NCBI GenBank assembly: GCA_011524755.1
Contig: WTJR01000035.1
Span: 1 to 6,354, forward strand
Length of the DNA stretch: 6,354 nt
DNA from: Halieaceae bacterium
GTDB lineage: Bacteria; Pseudomonadota; Gammaproteobacteria; Pseudomonadales; Halieaceae
Direction of reading: 5' to 3'
The notes under the pieces are model-generated. The model did not search any database and had not been told where the DNA came from. It saw nothing but the letters and a program-made list of their open reading frames with translations. Shown piece after piece: positions 1-5,424 of the stretch. Position 1 is the first letter of the stretch. Each line of letters opens with the position of its first letter. Made by a program: the position numbers and the translations under genes.

Positions 1-587
1 CCGGAGCCATGCGTAACTACATGCTGTCAGGCAATTGGGATACCGAGAAAAAGACATCAGCGGTCAATATGCTGAAAGGTCGTGGCAGACGCGTAACAGC
101 GGAAGTAACGATTCCTCGAAAAGTGCTGATGGATAACCTCCGCATCACTCCAGAGCAAATGCAGTACGGGTATCAGATCACAACCCTGTCTGCACTGACG
201 ACCTCGAGCTCAAACAATGCCAGTCACCCAGCCAATGGGTTAGCGGCGCTGTACGCGGCCACGGGCCAAGATCTGGCGAATATTGGTGAGTCCAACCAAT
301 GCACCGTTTATCAACGTATGACGCGTGAGGGTGATCACTATTTCTCGATCACCCTACCCTCAATAATCATGGCAAGTTACGGTGGCGGCACGAATCTGCC
401 AACGCAACGCGAGTGCCTTGAGATGATGGACTGCTTTGGTAAGGACCGCGCGCTCAAGCTTTGTGAAATCGCAGCGGGACTTGTGGTTGCTGGCGAGTTG
501 TCGCTAGCGGCAGCAACGCGAGTGGACAAGGCGACACGAACCAATGAGTGGGTTGATGCGCACGAGAGACTTGGCCGAAACCGTTAA
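1..587 (+). CDS. hmgA: Hydroxymethylglutaryl-CoA reductase (class I type), 3' part only
   Basis: C-terminal part of HMG-CoA reductase, the cytoplasmic enzyme that reduces HMG-CoA to mevalonate with NAD(P)H. The frame (first full codon at base 3) is open to the window edge, so the true start lies upstream; the ATG at 9 is internal by comparison with the family. Numbering from that ATG, visible family motifs are SGNWDTEKK (7-15; K14 matches the catalytic lysine), ATGQD (84-88; D88 matches the catalytic aspartate), PSIIMASYGGGTNLPTQ (117-133), AGELSLAAA (161-169), and a terminal AHERLGRNR whose H185 matches the catalytic histidine. The short tail ending just after that histidine fits class I enzymes of archaea and some gammaproteobacteria. 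The usual DKK is EKK here, and the stretch at 60-77 departs from the common GGFNAHAAN pattern. All expected catalytic residues in this part are present, so it looks functional. Family assignment is firm; the symbol (hmgA or mvaA) is a naming choice. Confidence 0.9.
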   Translation, partial: GAMRNYMLSGNWDTEKKTSAVNMLKGRGRRVTAEVTIPRKVLMDNLRITPEQMQYGYQITTLSALTTSSSNNASHPANGLAALYAATGQDLANIGESNQCTVYQRMTREGDHYFSITLPSIIMASYGGGTNLPTQRECLEMMDCFGKDRALKLCEIAAGLVVAGELSLAAATRVDKATRTNEWVDAHERLGRNR

Positions 588-610
588 TCGTGACGTTATG
601 AGTAGTAAAG

Positions 611-651
611 AAACACCCTGTTGTGATTAGATTTCCTCAGGGTGTTTTTTT
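611..651 (+). terminator. Rho-independent terminator after the HMG-CoA reductase gene
   Basis: A perfect 10-bp stem, AAACACCCTG (611-620) and CAGGGTGTTT (638-647), encloses a 17-base loop. The 3' arm runs into seven T residues at 645-651. It starts 23 bases after the HMG-CoA reductase stop codon, as expected for an intrinsic terminator on the + strand. The next gene's ATG at 652 follows the last T directly, so the element is also the whole immediate leader of the pilin gene. The loop is longer than usual. On the opposite strand the run after the stem is interrupted, so it is probably one-directional. Confidence 0.85.
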
Positions 652-1080
652 ATGAAGCAAAACATCATGAACAATAAAAAGAAAAGAGGAATGACGCTCG
701 TAGAACTGGTAATTGTGTTGGCCATTGTTGCCATTCTCGCTAGTGTTGCCCTGCCCTCATGGAATTCACAGGTCCAAAAAATGCGGCGTGCCGACGCAAG
801 AGACACCCTCATACTTGTACAAGTAGAGCAGGTAAAATATCGAGCGGACAACGGAAGGTACGCCCCTAGCATGAGTGCCTTGGGGCTCGGCACTTACAAC
901 TCCTCTGCACGTGATTACTACAACGTGTCGATTGTCTCTAGTAGTGCGACCACTTTTGTTGCCAACGCTGCTCCAAACGCCAATAGAGGTCAAGACAACG
1001 ATCTGTGTGGGACGTTCGCGGTTGATCAATCTGGACCAAATGAGTCAGGCGTCTATGCCCCGATTTCAGAGTGCTGGTAA
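652..1080 (+). CDS. pilE: Type IV pilin, PilE-like prepilin
   Basis: Encodes a 142-residue type IV prepilin, a subunit assembled into pili or pseudopili in the cell envelope. A basic leader (MKQNIMNNKKKRG) ends in glycine before MTLVELVIVLAIVAILASVALPSW, the classic prepilin peptidase site and hydrophobic helix. Glu+5 is present; residue +1 is Met instead of the usual Phe. After the helix, QKMRRADARDTL and KYRADNGRYAPS match PilE/ComP-type pilins, as does the C-terminal disulfide loop between the Cys of LCGTF and the final ECW. Size is normal. The start is uncertain: ATG 652 gives a 13-residue leader, with a partial Shine-Dalgarno AGGG at 639-642 inside the terminator stem; ATG 667 gives an 8-residue leader but has almost no Shine-Dalgarno. 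The gene stands alone, without fimT, pilV, pilW, pilX or pilY1 in view. Whether it is a major or minor pilin, or a competence pilin, cannot be told. Confidence 0.88.
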   Translation: MKQNIMNNKKKRGMTLVELVIVLAIVAILASVALPSWNSQVQKMRRADARDTLILVQVEQVKYRADNGRYAPSMSALGLGTYNSSARDYYNVSIVSSSATTFVANAAPNANRGQDNDLCGTFAVDQSGPNESGVYAPISECW

Positions 1081-1125
1081 ACCTACTGGACACGCCAGCA
1101 ACGAAACTGCCGGATGGCCATAAAG

Positions 1126-1154
1126 TTGGCGCCTATGATCAATTTGACGATAAT
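1126..1154 (+). promoter_or_regulatory. Possible sigma-70 promoter for the TlpA-like gene
   Basis: A -35-like TTGGCG (1126-1131) and a -10-like GATAAT (1149-1154) are separated by 17 bases, in the 110-base gap between the pilin stop and the tlpA start. Transcription would begin near 1161, giving a leader of about 30 bases. The -35 element matches the consensus at four of six positions and the -10 at five of six. This is pattern matching only. No convincing terminator separates the pilin gene from this site, so the pilin transcript may also continue into tlpA. Confidence 0.4.
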
Positions 1155-1190
1155 CAGCGTAATATGACTACTTTCACTTAGAGATTGCTT

Positions 1191-1724
1191 ATGAAATGGC
1201 AGAAACCGCTTTTGGTCATACTTAGCTTATTCACGAGCACAGTGGCATTTTCTGGCGATAGGACAAACGTGATAACGCTTGACCCGCCTCAAACGGCGCC
1301 TGAATGGACACTGCCCGCAATTCAGAATTCAGACGGCGAGCTTTCGATGTCGGATTTTCGGGGTCAAATAACCTATGTTGATTTTTGGGCGTCGTGGTGT
1401 GGTCCATGTCGCTTGTCTCTCCCCGCCTTAAACCAGTTGAAGGATCAGTTTAAAGATCGGCCGGTCCAATTTCTTGCCGTAAGCATAGACGTAGTCGAAG
1501 AAGACGCTTGGGATTTCTTGTCACGATATTCAGTGGATTATCCAGTCGTCATTGATACTGGCGGTGACATTGCAAGATTATTTGAAGTTAATGGTATGCC
1601 ATCGGGTTTTTTGGTCGACGCAGACGGCAAGGTACGGGAGGTCCATGTTGGTTATAAACGCGGTGATGAGCTGAAACTAGCGGAAAGCATTAAAAAAATG
1701 CTTGCGGAAATGGACGCTAGTTGA
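1191..1724 (+). CDS. TlpA-family thiol-disulfide oxidoreductase, exported
   Basis: A 177-residue protein with a thioredoxin fold of the TlpA/ResA/redoxin type. Such proteins act outside the cytoplasmic membrane, mostly reducing disulfides in client proteins, for example during cytochrome c maturation. The N-terminus (MKWQKPLLVILSLFTSTVAF) looks like a Sec signal peptide, with a likely cut after AFS (residue 21) and no lipobox cysteine. The active site WASWCGPC places C70 and C73 in a CGPC motif; the cis-proline is P137 in NGMPSGF. The ATG at 1191 is preferred over an in-frame TTG at 1185 because AGAG at 1180-1183 sits 7 bases before the ATG but only 1 base before the TTG, and because the ATG gives a clean signal peptide. 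No ccm gene or dsbD is visible nearby, so the substrate is unknown. The neighbouring genes (a disulfide-bearing pilin, a DCC protein, a flavin reductase) suggest a redox role but do not prove one. Confidence 0.88.
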   Translation: MKWQKPLLVILSLFTSTVAFSGDRTNVITLDPPQTAPEWTLPAIQNSDGELSMSDFRGQITYVDFWASWCGPCRLSLPALNQLKDQFKDRPVQFLAVSIDVVEEDAWDFLSRYSVDYPVVIDTGGDIARLFEVNGMPSGFLVDADGKVREVHVGYKRGDELKLAESIKKMLAEMDAS

Positions 1725-1787
1725 GCAATCAAGATTTTCGCGCCTCCAAGTCTCTACGATTATCAGATGACTTTGCCTGATTGAGTA

Positions 1788-2153
1788 ATGACGAAAGAAA
1801 CCCTCTACTACGACGGTGCTTGCCCTTTGTGCGCGAGAGAAATGAAACATCTCGCGAAACTAAAGCGTGACAGTTTGAACCTCGTAGACATCCACCAGGC
1901 CGACATCACTCCCGAAATGCCATCCAAGGAAGACTTGCTGCTGAATTTACACCTTAAGCGCGGTGAGGAATGGGTAGTGGGTGCCGATGCGAATGTTGCC
2001 GCTTGGCAGCACACGCGCTACGGCATGCTGTGGGCCTGGCTACGCTGGCCACTCATCAAACAGATTGTGGACCCGGTCTACGCGTTCTGGGCTAAGCGAC
2101 GTTACGATGGTCTGTATGGTGCATCGCTCGAGAAGACGAAGCCTCAGTCGTGA
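1788..2153 (+). CDS. DCC-family (DUF393) putative thiol-disulfide oxidoreductase
   Basis: A 121-residue protein of the DCC family (DUF393), named for its Asp-Cys-Cys motif near the N-terminus. Here this is YYDGACPLC, with D9, C12 and C15. The C-terminal half also fits the family: a Trp-rich helix (YGMLWAWLRWPLIKQI) followed by VDPVYAFWAKRRYDGLYG, the usual Y-x-x-x-A-x-x-R signature. The length is typical. The family is predicted to have a thioredoxin-like fold with redox-active cysteines; real substrates are largely unknown. There is no signal peptide, so it is probably cytoplasmic. A TGA codon lies in frame two codons before the ATG, so the start cannot be earlier, and the next Met falls after the motif. 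Its Shine-Dalgarno is poor (GAG only 2 bases from the ATG). The gene follows tlpA by 63 bases and its stop overlaps the start of the next gene, which suggests one transcript. Confidence 0.85.
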   Translation: MTKETLYYDGACPLCAREMKHLAKLKRDSLNLVDIHQADITPEMPSKEDLLLNLHLKRGEEWVVGADANVAAWQHTRYGMLWAWLRWPLIKQIVDPVYAFWAKRRYDGLYGASLEKTKPQS

Positions 2154-2782
2154 TCGACAAGCAAGCACTTCAATCGCTGGATAAACGTCAGCGGGTTGCG
2201 CTCGTTAACAGCCTTCCAGGCTTTAAACCTGTGGTACTCGTGGGTACCGTCAATGAGGACAACCGCACCAACCTTTGCGTTATTAACTCATGTTTCCACG
2301 TGGGCGCAGACCCAGCGCTCATGGGCATGATTATCAGGCCTGCGCCTGAAGGTACAGAGCGACATACGCTCGAAAATATCCTCGCGACAGAGACGTACTC
2401 GATTAATGCCGTCACTCGCGACATGGCGCAGCGTGCTCATCACACATCAGCCAGGTTTGACCGCGACCAATCCGAGTTCGACGCCTGTGGTTTCACCGAA
2501 TACCGGCATGAGGATTTCACAGCACCTTTTGTCACGGAATCTCCGTTGCAGTTAGGTCTTGCATTGGCGGAGTACCTACCACTAACTATCAACGGTACGC
2601 ACCTCATTATCGGTTCCATCGAGAAGATTCATGCGTCCGATCATGCGCGCCGAGACGACGGAACGCTGGACCTTCAGAGCATGGATATCGTTGCCGGCGT
2701 TGGCCTTGATGCCTATCACAGTGTGAGTACAGGCCAACGTTTCACCTACGCAAAACCGGATCGCCCCCCAGAACTTATCTAA
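2150..2782 (+). CDS. Flavin reductase family protein (FMN-binding split barrel)
   Basis: A 210-residue cytoplasmic protein of the flavin-reductase-like, FMN-binding split-barrel superfamily (DIM6/NTAB type). The N-terminal block with VVLVGTVNEDNRTNLCVINS (about residues 28-47), then HVGADPALMGMIIRP (50-64) and a following ENILATETYSINAV, is the usual flavin-binding core with its T-N-x-x-x-x-N-S and D-P-x-L patterns. The region LGLALAEYLPLTINGTHLIIGSIEKI fits the later barrel strands. Members reduce flavin with NAD(P)H or bind FMN tightly; the substrate here cannot be told. The start is GTG at 2150, and the GTGA overlap with the DCC gene's stop indicates translational coupling. No good Shine-Dalgarno precedes it, which also fits coupling. 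With tlpA and the DCC gene it forms a small redox-flavoured gene set. Confidence 0.85.
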   Translation: MIDKQALQSLDKRQRVALVNSLPGFKPVVLVGTVNEDNRTNLCVINSCFHVGADPALMGMIIRPAPEGTERHTLENILATETYSINAVTRDMAQRAHHTSARFDRDQSEFDACGFTEYRHEDFTAPFVTESPLQLGLALAEYLPLTINGTHLIIGSIEKIHASDHARRDDGTLDLQSMDIVAGVGLDAYHSVSTGQRFTYAKPDRPPELI

Positions 2783-2841
2783 GAGTCGCAGGTCTAATGT
2801 TTCTTCGGTAGGCTTACACACATCACGACTGGGGAACATCA

Positions 2842-3684
2842 ATGAGCGACAAAGCGGCAGACGACAAAGCTAATCCAATCATTCTCGCCATCCTATTCGC
2901 TGGGATCTTGGCGACCTTAGTATTTATTCTGATGACTGGAGACTATGGAAAGTCGGAAGTCCCCGAACAAACCACCGAAATAAAACCTGTTGAGATTGAG
3001 ATGGTCCCGGCTCCTGAGCCTGAACCTATCGAAGATGAAGTTGTTGTCGTTGAAGAAGAGGTCCTACCCGAGCTACCACCTGAACCAACGGTTACCGAAG
3101 AAACCGCCGATGCCTACGCGCGTGAATCCATTGAAAGCGTCAATGGTGGTAAAGCGCTTGCTCAATTCGTTGCTGGGGACTATGTAGTGGAGCGCGCGGT
3201 GGCTATTGTTGATGCGCTGCGAAGAGGTGAAGTACCTTACAAGCTCCTGCCGGTGGGTCGTCCCTCAAAGCCCTTCCCGATCAGCGACGACGGACTCCGA
3301 GTGACAATGGATCCGTCTGGCTTTAGTCGTTACGACGGTTTTACGCAGTGGGTCAGTGGCATCGATGTGTTGGCCATCGTTGAATTACTCAACGATTACG
3401 AGCAAATCGCGACCGAAGTCCTGTCCCGAATGGGCGTGGGAGATTTTGATATTCGCAGTGCAGTGCTCGCGGCAACGACCGAAATCTTGGCAACACCGAT
3501 AGCGCCACAGAGTCCAGAGTTAATGAAACGCGAGGCCAACTGGGTCTACATGGACCCAGAGCTGGAAGCACTGAGTTCGCTGCAGAAGCAAGTTTTGAGG
3601 ATGGGTCCCGAAAACTCAGGGATTATTCAGGCAAAGGCCCGCGAATTGCGTGGCGCATTACTTGAAAGCGGCATGAGCAGCTAA
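2842..3684 (+). CDS. DUF3014 domain protein, membrane-anchored
   Basis: A 280-residue protein of unknown function carrying a DUF3014 domain. Residues 1-10 are polar and cytoplasmic in character, 11-31 form one hydrophobic segment (NPIILAILFAGILATLVFIL), and about 40-92 are a low-complexity linker rich in Pro, Glu and Val that would extend into the periplasm. The rest (about 95-275) fits DUF3014: VAIVDALRRGEVPYKLLPVGRP, SRYDGFTQWVSGIDVLAIVELL, and the strongly conserved end MDPELEALSSLQKQVLRMGPENSGI. Assignment rests on remembered family pattern; no activity is established. The start is supported by GGGGAA at 2831-2836, five bases before the ATG. It lies 59 bases after the flavin reductase gene and faces recX with 28 bases between stop codons. 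It could share the upstream transcript or have its own promoter; no clear one is visible. Confidence 0.82.
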   Translation: MSDKAADDKANPIILAILFAGILATLVFILMTGDYGKSEVPEQTTEIKPVEIEMVPAPEPEPIEDEVVVVEEEVLPELPPEPTVTEETADAYARESIESVNGGKALAQFVAGDYVVERAVAIVDALRRGEVPYKLLPVGRPSKPFPISDDGLRVTMDPSGFSRYDGFTQWVSGIDVLAIVELLNDYEQIATEVLSRMGVGDFDIRSAVLAATTEILATPIAPQSPELMKREANWVYMDPELEALSSLQKQVLRMGPENSGIIQAKARELRGALLESGMSS

Positions 3685-3712
3685 ATTTTTGTTGAAGCGC
3701 TGCAACGAGTCG

Positions 3713-4231
3713 TTACAAGTTCTGCTCCTCCATCTCGTCCGACGTAGCCTCGAGCAAGTGCATGAAGTGAGATGGTAAGAACCCTCGAGAAGCCATGAAC
3801 CTTCCCCGCTTCGCTCGCTCTTTTTGTTTACTGTCCCAATCAGATGGGAACGGCTTCCCTCCAAACTTGCGCTCGTAAACTTCTTCGGAGAGTGCAAACC
3901 AGTCGATACCGTCTGGAAACGCCGCGTTGATCGCGCTGTCGGGGTCACAGCCCTTTTGTCGGAGTTCAAACGATAGCTTTTTGGGACCACAGCCCCGATT
4001 AACCAGCTGGCGGGCCATGGAGGCTGCATACCGCTCGTCGCTAAGCAATCCATCCGCTACCAACTCATCGACCACAGCGTGGTAAAGATCATCGCCTTCA
4101 AGTCGCTTTCGAAAGCGGCGCTTGAGTTTGGTGATCATTTCCTGTGAGGAGTGTTCACGCCGAGCAAGCAAATCCATTGCTGCTCGGCGCACATCCGAGG
4201 AACGCACCTCCACCGGCGATTTATCCCTCAA
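3713..4231 (-). CDS. recX: Regulatory protein RecX
   Basis: RecX, a 172-residue modulator that binds RecA filaments and limits or reshapes their growth and activities. It is built of tandem three-helix repeats. Visible RecX motifs are MDLLARREHSSQEMITKLKR near the N-terminus, VVDELVADGLLSDERYAASM and NRGCGPKKLSFELRQKGCD in the middle, and RGRFMASRGFLPSHFMHLL near the C-terminus. The length is close to E. coli RecX (166). The start is most likely TTG at 4231-4229, with GAGGAG four bases upstream, overlapping the recA end by 11 bases. The alternative GTG at 4213-4211, beyond the recA stop, has GAGGGA ten bases upstream and would shorten the protein by six residues. Position and orientation directly after recA make co-transcription from the LexA-controlled recA promoter likely. 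No terminator lies between them. Confidence 0.95.
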   Translation of the reverse strand: MRDKSPVEVRSSDVRRAAMDLLARREHSSQEMITKLKRRFRKRLEGDDLYHAVVDELVADGLLSDERYAASMARQLVNRGCGPKKLSFELRQKGCDPDSAINAAFPDGIDWFALSEEVYERKFGGKPFPSDWDSKQKERAKRGRFMASRGFLPSHFMHLLEATSDEMEEQNL

Positions 4232-4249
4232 CAGACTCCTCGACCGGTG
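4211..4249 (-). promoter_or_regulatory. Possible hairpin around the recA stop and recX start
   Basis: On the - strand the RNA could pair CACCGG (4249-4244) with CCGGUG (4216-4211). After one bulged U at 4243, CGA (4242-4240) pairs with UCG (4219-4217), giving nine pairs in total. The 20-base loop (4239-4220) contains the GGAG Shine-Dalgarno, the UUG start of recX and the UAA stop of recA. The alternative GUG start lies inside the 3' arm. This could set how much recX is translated relative to recA. It was found by eye, lies mostly in coding sequence, and may be chance. Confidence 0.35.
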
Positions 4250-5276
4250 CTGGATCTGGAGCAGCGGTGGCTTCAGGTTCTGGTGCCGGTAAATTCATGG
4301 TCTGACGTCGGATCTCATCCTCAATCTCGGTTGCCAGCGCCGGGTTATCGTCGAGGAACTTCGCAGCATTTGCCTTGCCCTGCCCGATTTTGTCACCCTT
4401 GTAGGCGTACCAAGCACCTGACTTATCAACAAGATTAAGCTTCACGCCCCAGTCGAGTACCTCACCCATGTGATAGATGCCCGCGCCATACATGATCTGG
4501 AATTCGGCCTGTTTAAATGGCGGTGATACTTTGTTCTTAACCACTTTAACCCGGGTTTCATTACCAACGATCTCGTCGCCCTCCTTGATCGCGCCAATGC
4601 GACGAATGTCGAGGCGAACCGACGAATAAAACTTGAGCGCGTTACCACCTGTTGTGGTCTCAGGGCTGCCAAACATCACACCGATCTTCATACGAATCTG
4701 GTTAATGAAAATAACAAGGCAGTTAGTTTGCTTAATGGCGCCCGTGAGCTTGCGCATTGCCTGACTAAGCAGTCGCGCCTGGAGGCCAACGTGGGAATCA
4801 CCCATATCACCCTCAATTTCAGCCTTTGGCGTCAAGGCCGCGACCGAGTCGACAACCAATACGTCGACAGCACCTGATCTCACCAGCATTTCTGCCACTT
4901 CGAGGGCCTGTTCGCCGGTATCGGGCTGCGAGACGATTAAGTCATCCATCTGCACGCCAAGTTTCTCAGCATACTGTGGGTCCAGCGCGTGCTCAGCATC
5001 GACAAACGCAGCCGTACCACCCATTTTTTGAGCTTCAGCGATGACCTGTAGTGTTAGCGTTGTCTTACCCGAAGACTCAGGACCATAGATCTCTACGATT
5101 CGTCCGCGCGGCAACCCGCCTATGCCCAGGGCAATATCTAGACCGAGTGAGCCGGTGGATATCGCAGGGATTGCCACACGCTCCTGATCACCCATCCGCA
5201 TGACGGTACCCTTGCCGAACTGGCGTTCAATTTGCGCTAGTGCGGCATCCAATGCCTTTTGCTTGTTCGGGTCCAT
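4221..5276 (-). CDS. recA: Recombinase RecA
   Basis: RecA, 351 residues, the cytoplasmic DNA-dependent ATPase that forms filaments on single-stranded DNA, drives strand exchange and triggers LexA self-cleavage. The Walker A motif is GPESSGKT (65-72), the catalytic glutamate is E95 in DAEHALDP, Walker B is VLVVD (139-143), and FINQIR places the ATP-sensing Gln at 193. The L2 DNA-binding loop region is around IGVMFGSPETTTGGNALKFY (198-217). The C-terminus is the usual acidic, Pro/Ala-rich tail that tunes activity. All are intact and the length is standard. The ATG at 5276 follows GGAG seven bases upstream. The gene has its own promoter with a LexA box and runs into recX with an 11-base overlap. 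Upstream on the same strand lies an isoaspartyl peptidase gene, not the cinA often seen next to recA in gammaproteobacteria. Confidence 0.99.
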   Translation of the reverse strand: MDPNKQKALDAALAQIERQFGKGTVMRMGDQERVAIPAISTGSLGLDIALGIGGLPRGRIVEIYGPESSGKTTLTLQVIAEAQKMGGTAAFVDAEHALDPQYAEKLGVQMDDLIVSQPDTGEQALEVAEMLVRSGAVDVLVVDSVAALTPKAEIEGDMGDSHVGLQARLLSQAMRKLTGAIKQTNCLVIFINQIRMKIGVMFGSPETTTGGNALKFYSSVRLDIRRIGAIKEGDEIVGNETRVKVVKNKVSPPFKQAEFQIMYGAGIYHMGEVLDWGVKLNLVDKSGAWYAYKGDKIGQGKANAAKFLDDNPALATEIEDEIRRQTMNLPAPEPEATAAPDPAPVEESVEG

Positions 5277-5298
5277 GAGTCTCTCCGTAAGAATTAAG

Positions 5299-5318
5299 TA
5301 CTGTATATATAATCAGTA
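5299..5318 (-). promoter_or_regulatory. LexA (SOS) box of recA
   Basis: The core at 5301-5316 reads CTGTATATATAATCAG on the + strand and CTGATTATATATACAG on the recA strand. It differs from CTGT-N8-ACAG at one position. With flanks it is TACTG, ten A/T bases, CAGTA, almost identical to the E. coli consensus TACTG(TA)5CAGTA. It covers the predicted -10 element of recA and lies 23 bases before the recA ATG, so bound LexA would block RNA polymerase. The resemblance shows that the host LexA recognises the gammaproteobacterial type of site. Confidence 0.93.
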
Positions 5319-5337
5319 TTTTTCGATGAAATTGCAA
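5309..5337 (-). promoter_or_regulatory. recA promoter (sigma-70 type)
   Basis: Read on the - strand, TTGCAA (5337-5332) and GATTAT (5314-5309) are spaced by 17 bases and match the -35 and -10 consensus at four of six positions each. Transcription would start near 5302, inside the LexA box, leaving a short leader of about 25 bases that holds the GGAGAG Shine-Dalgarno. The LexA overlap adds weight; the exact -10 hexamer is uncertain because the region is a run of alternating A and T. Confidence 0.6.
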
Positions 5338-5384
5338 TGCAGTTTACGTGGCTTTTTCACGTTTGAAATCAGCCTATCTAATCA

Positions 5385-5405
5385 CCTGTCGCCTAAAGCG
5401 ACAGG
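5385..5405 (-). terminator. Hairpin after the isoaspartyl peptidase gene, possible terminator
   Basis: A perfect 8-bp stem, CCTGTCGC (5385-5392) with GCGACAGG (5398-5405), has a 5-base loop. It lies 19 bases beyond the stop codon of the - strand peptidase gene and before the recA promoter, the right place for a terminator. The sequence after it on the - strand (TGATTAGATAGG) has no T-run, so it is not a classical intrinsic terminator. It may be a 3'-end stabiliser, a weak or Rho-assisted stop, or a protein-binding palindrome. Confidence 0.45.
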
Positions 5406-5424
5406 GGATGTCATCTACGCGTGC

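Noticed and set aside
570..600. Sigma-54 or sigma-70 promoter for the pilin gene upstream of the terminator
   Set aside because: GG at 573-574 is not followed by GC at the needed spacing for sigma-54, and the best sigma-70 pairing (TTGGCC with CGTTAT) matches the -10 poorly.
627..893. An 88-codon - strand open frame over the pilin 5' end
   Set aside because: It is antisense to the prepilin helix region; its apparent hydrophobic stretch comes from the reverse reading of that helix.
2793..2798. TCTAAT as a -10 element for the DUF3014 gene
   Set aside because: The hexamer is good but no -35-like sequence or extended -10 lies at a workable distance.
3691..3706. GTTG/CAAC inverted repeat in the DUF3014-recX gap as a bidirectional terminator
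   Set aside because: The pairing arms are only four bases and neither strand has a T-run after the repeat; the T-run on the + strand precedes it.
3658..4053. A 131-codon - strand open frame overlapping recX
   Set aside because: It is another frame of the recX region; the recX frame carries all the family motifs.
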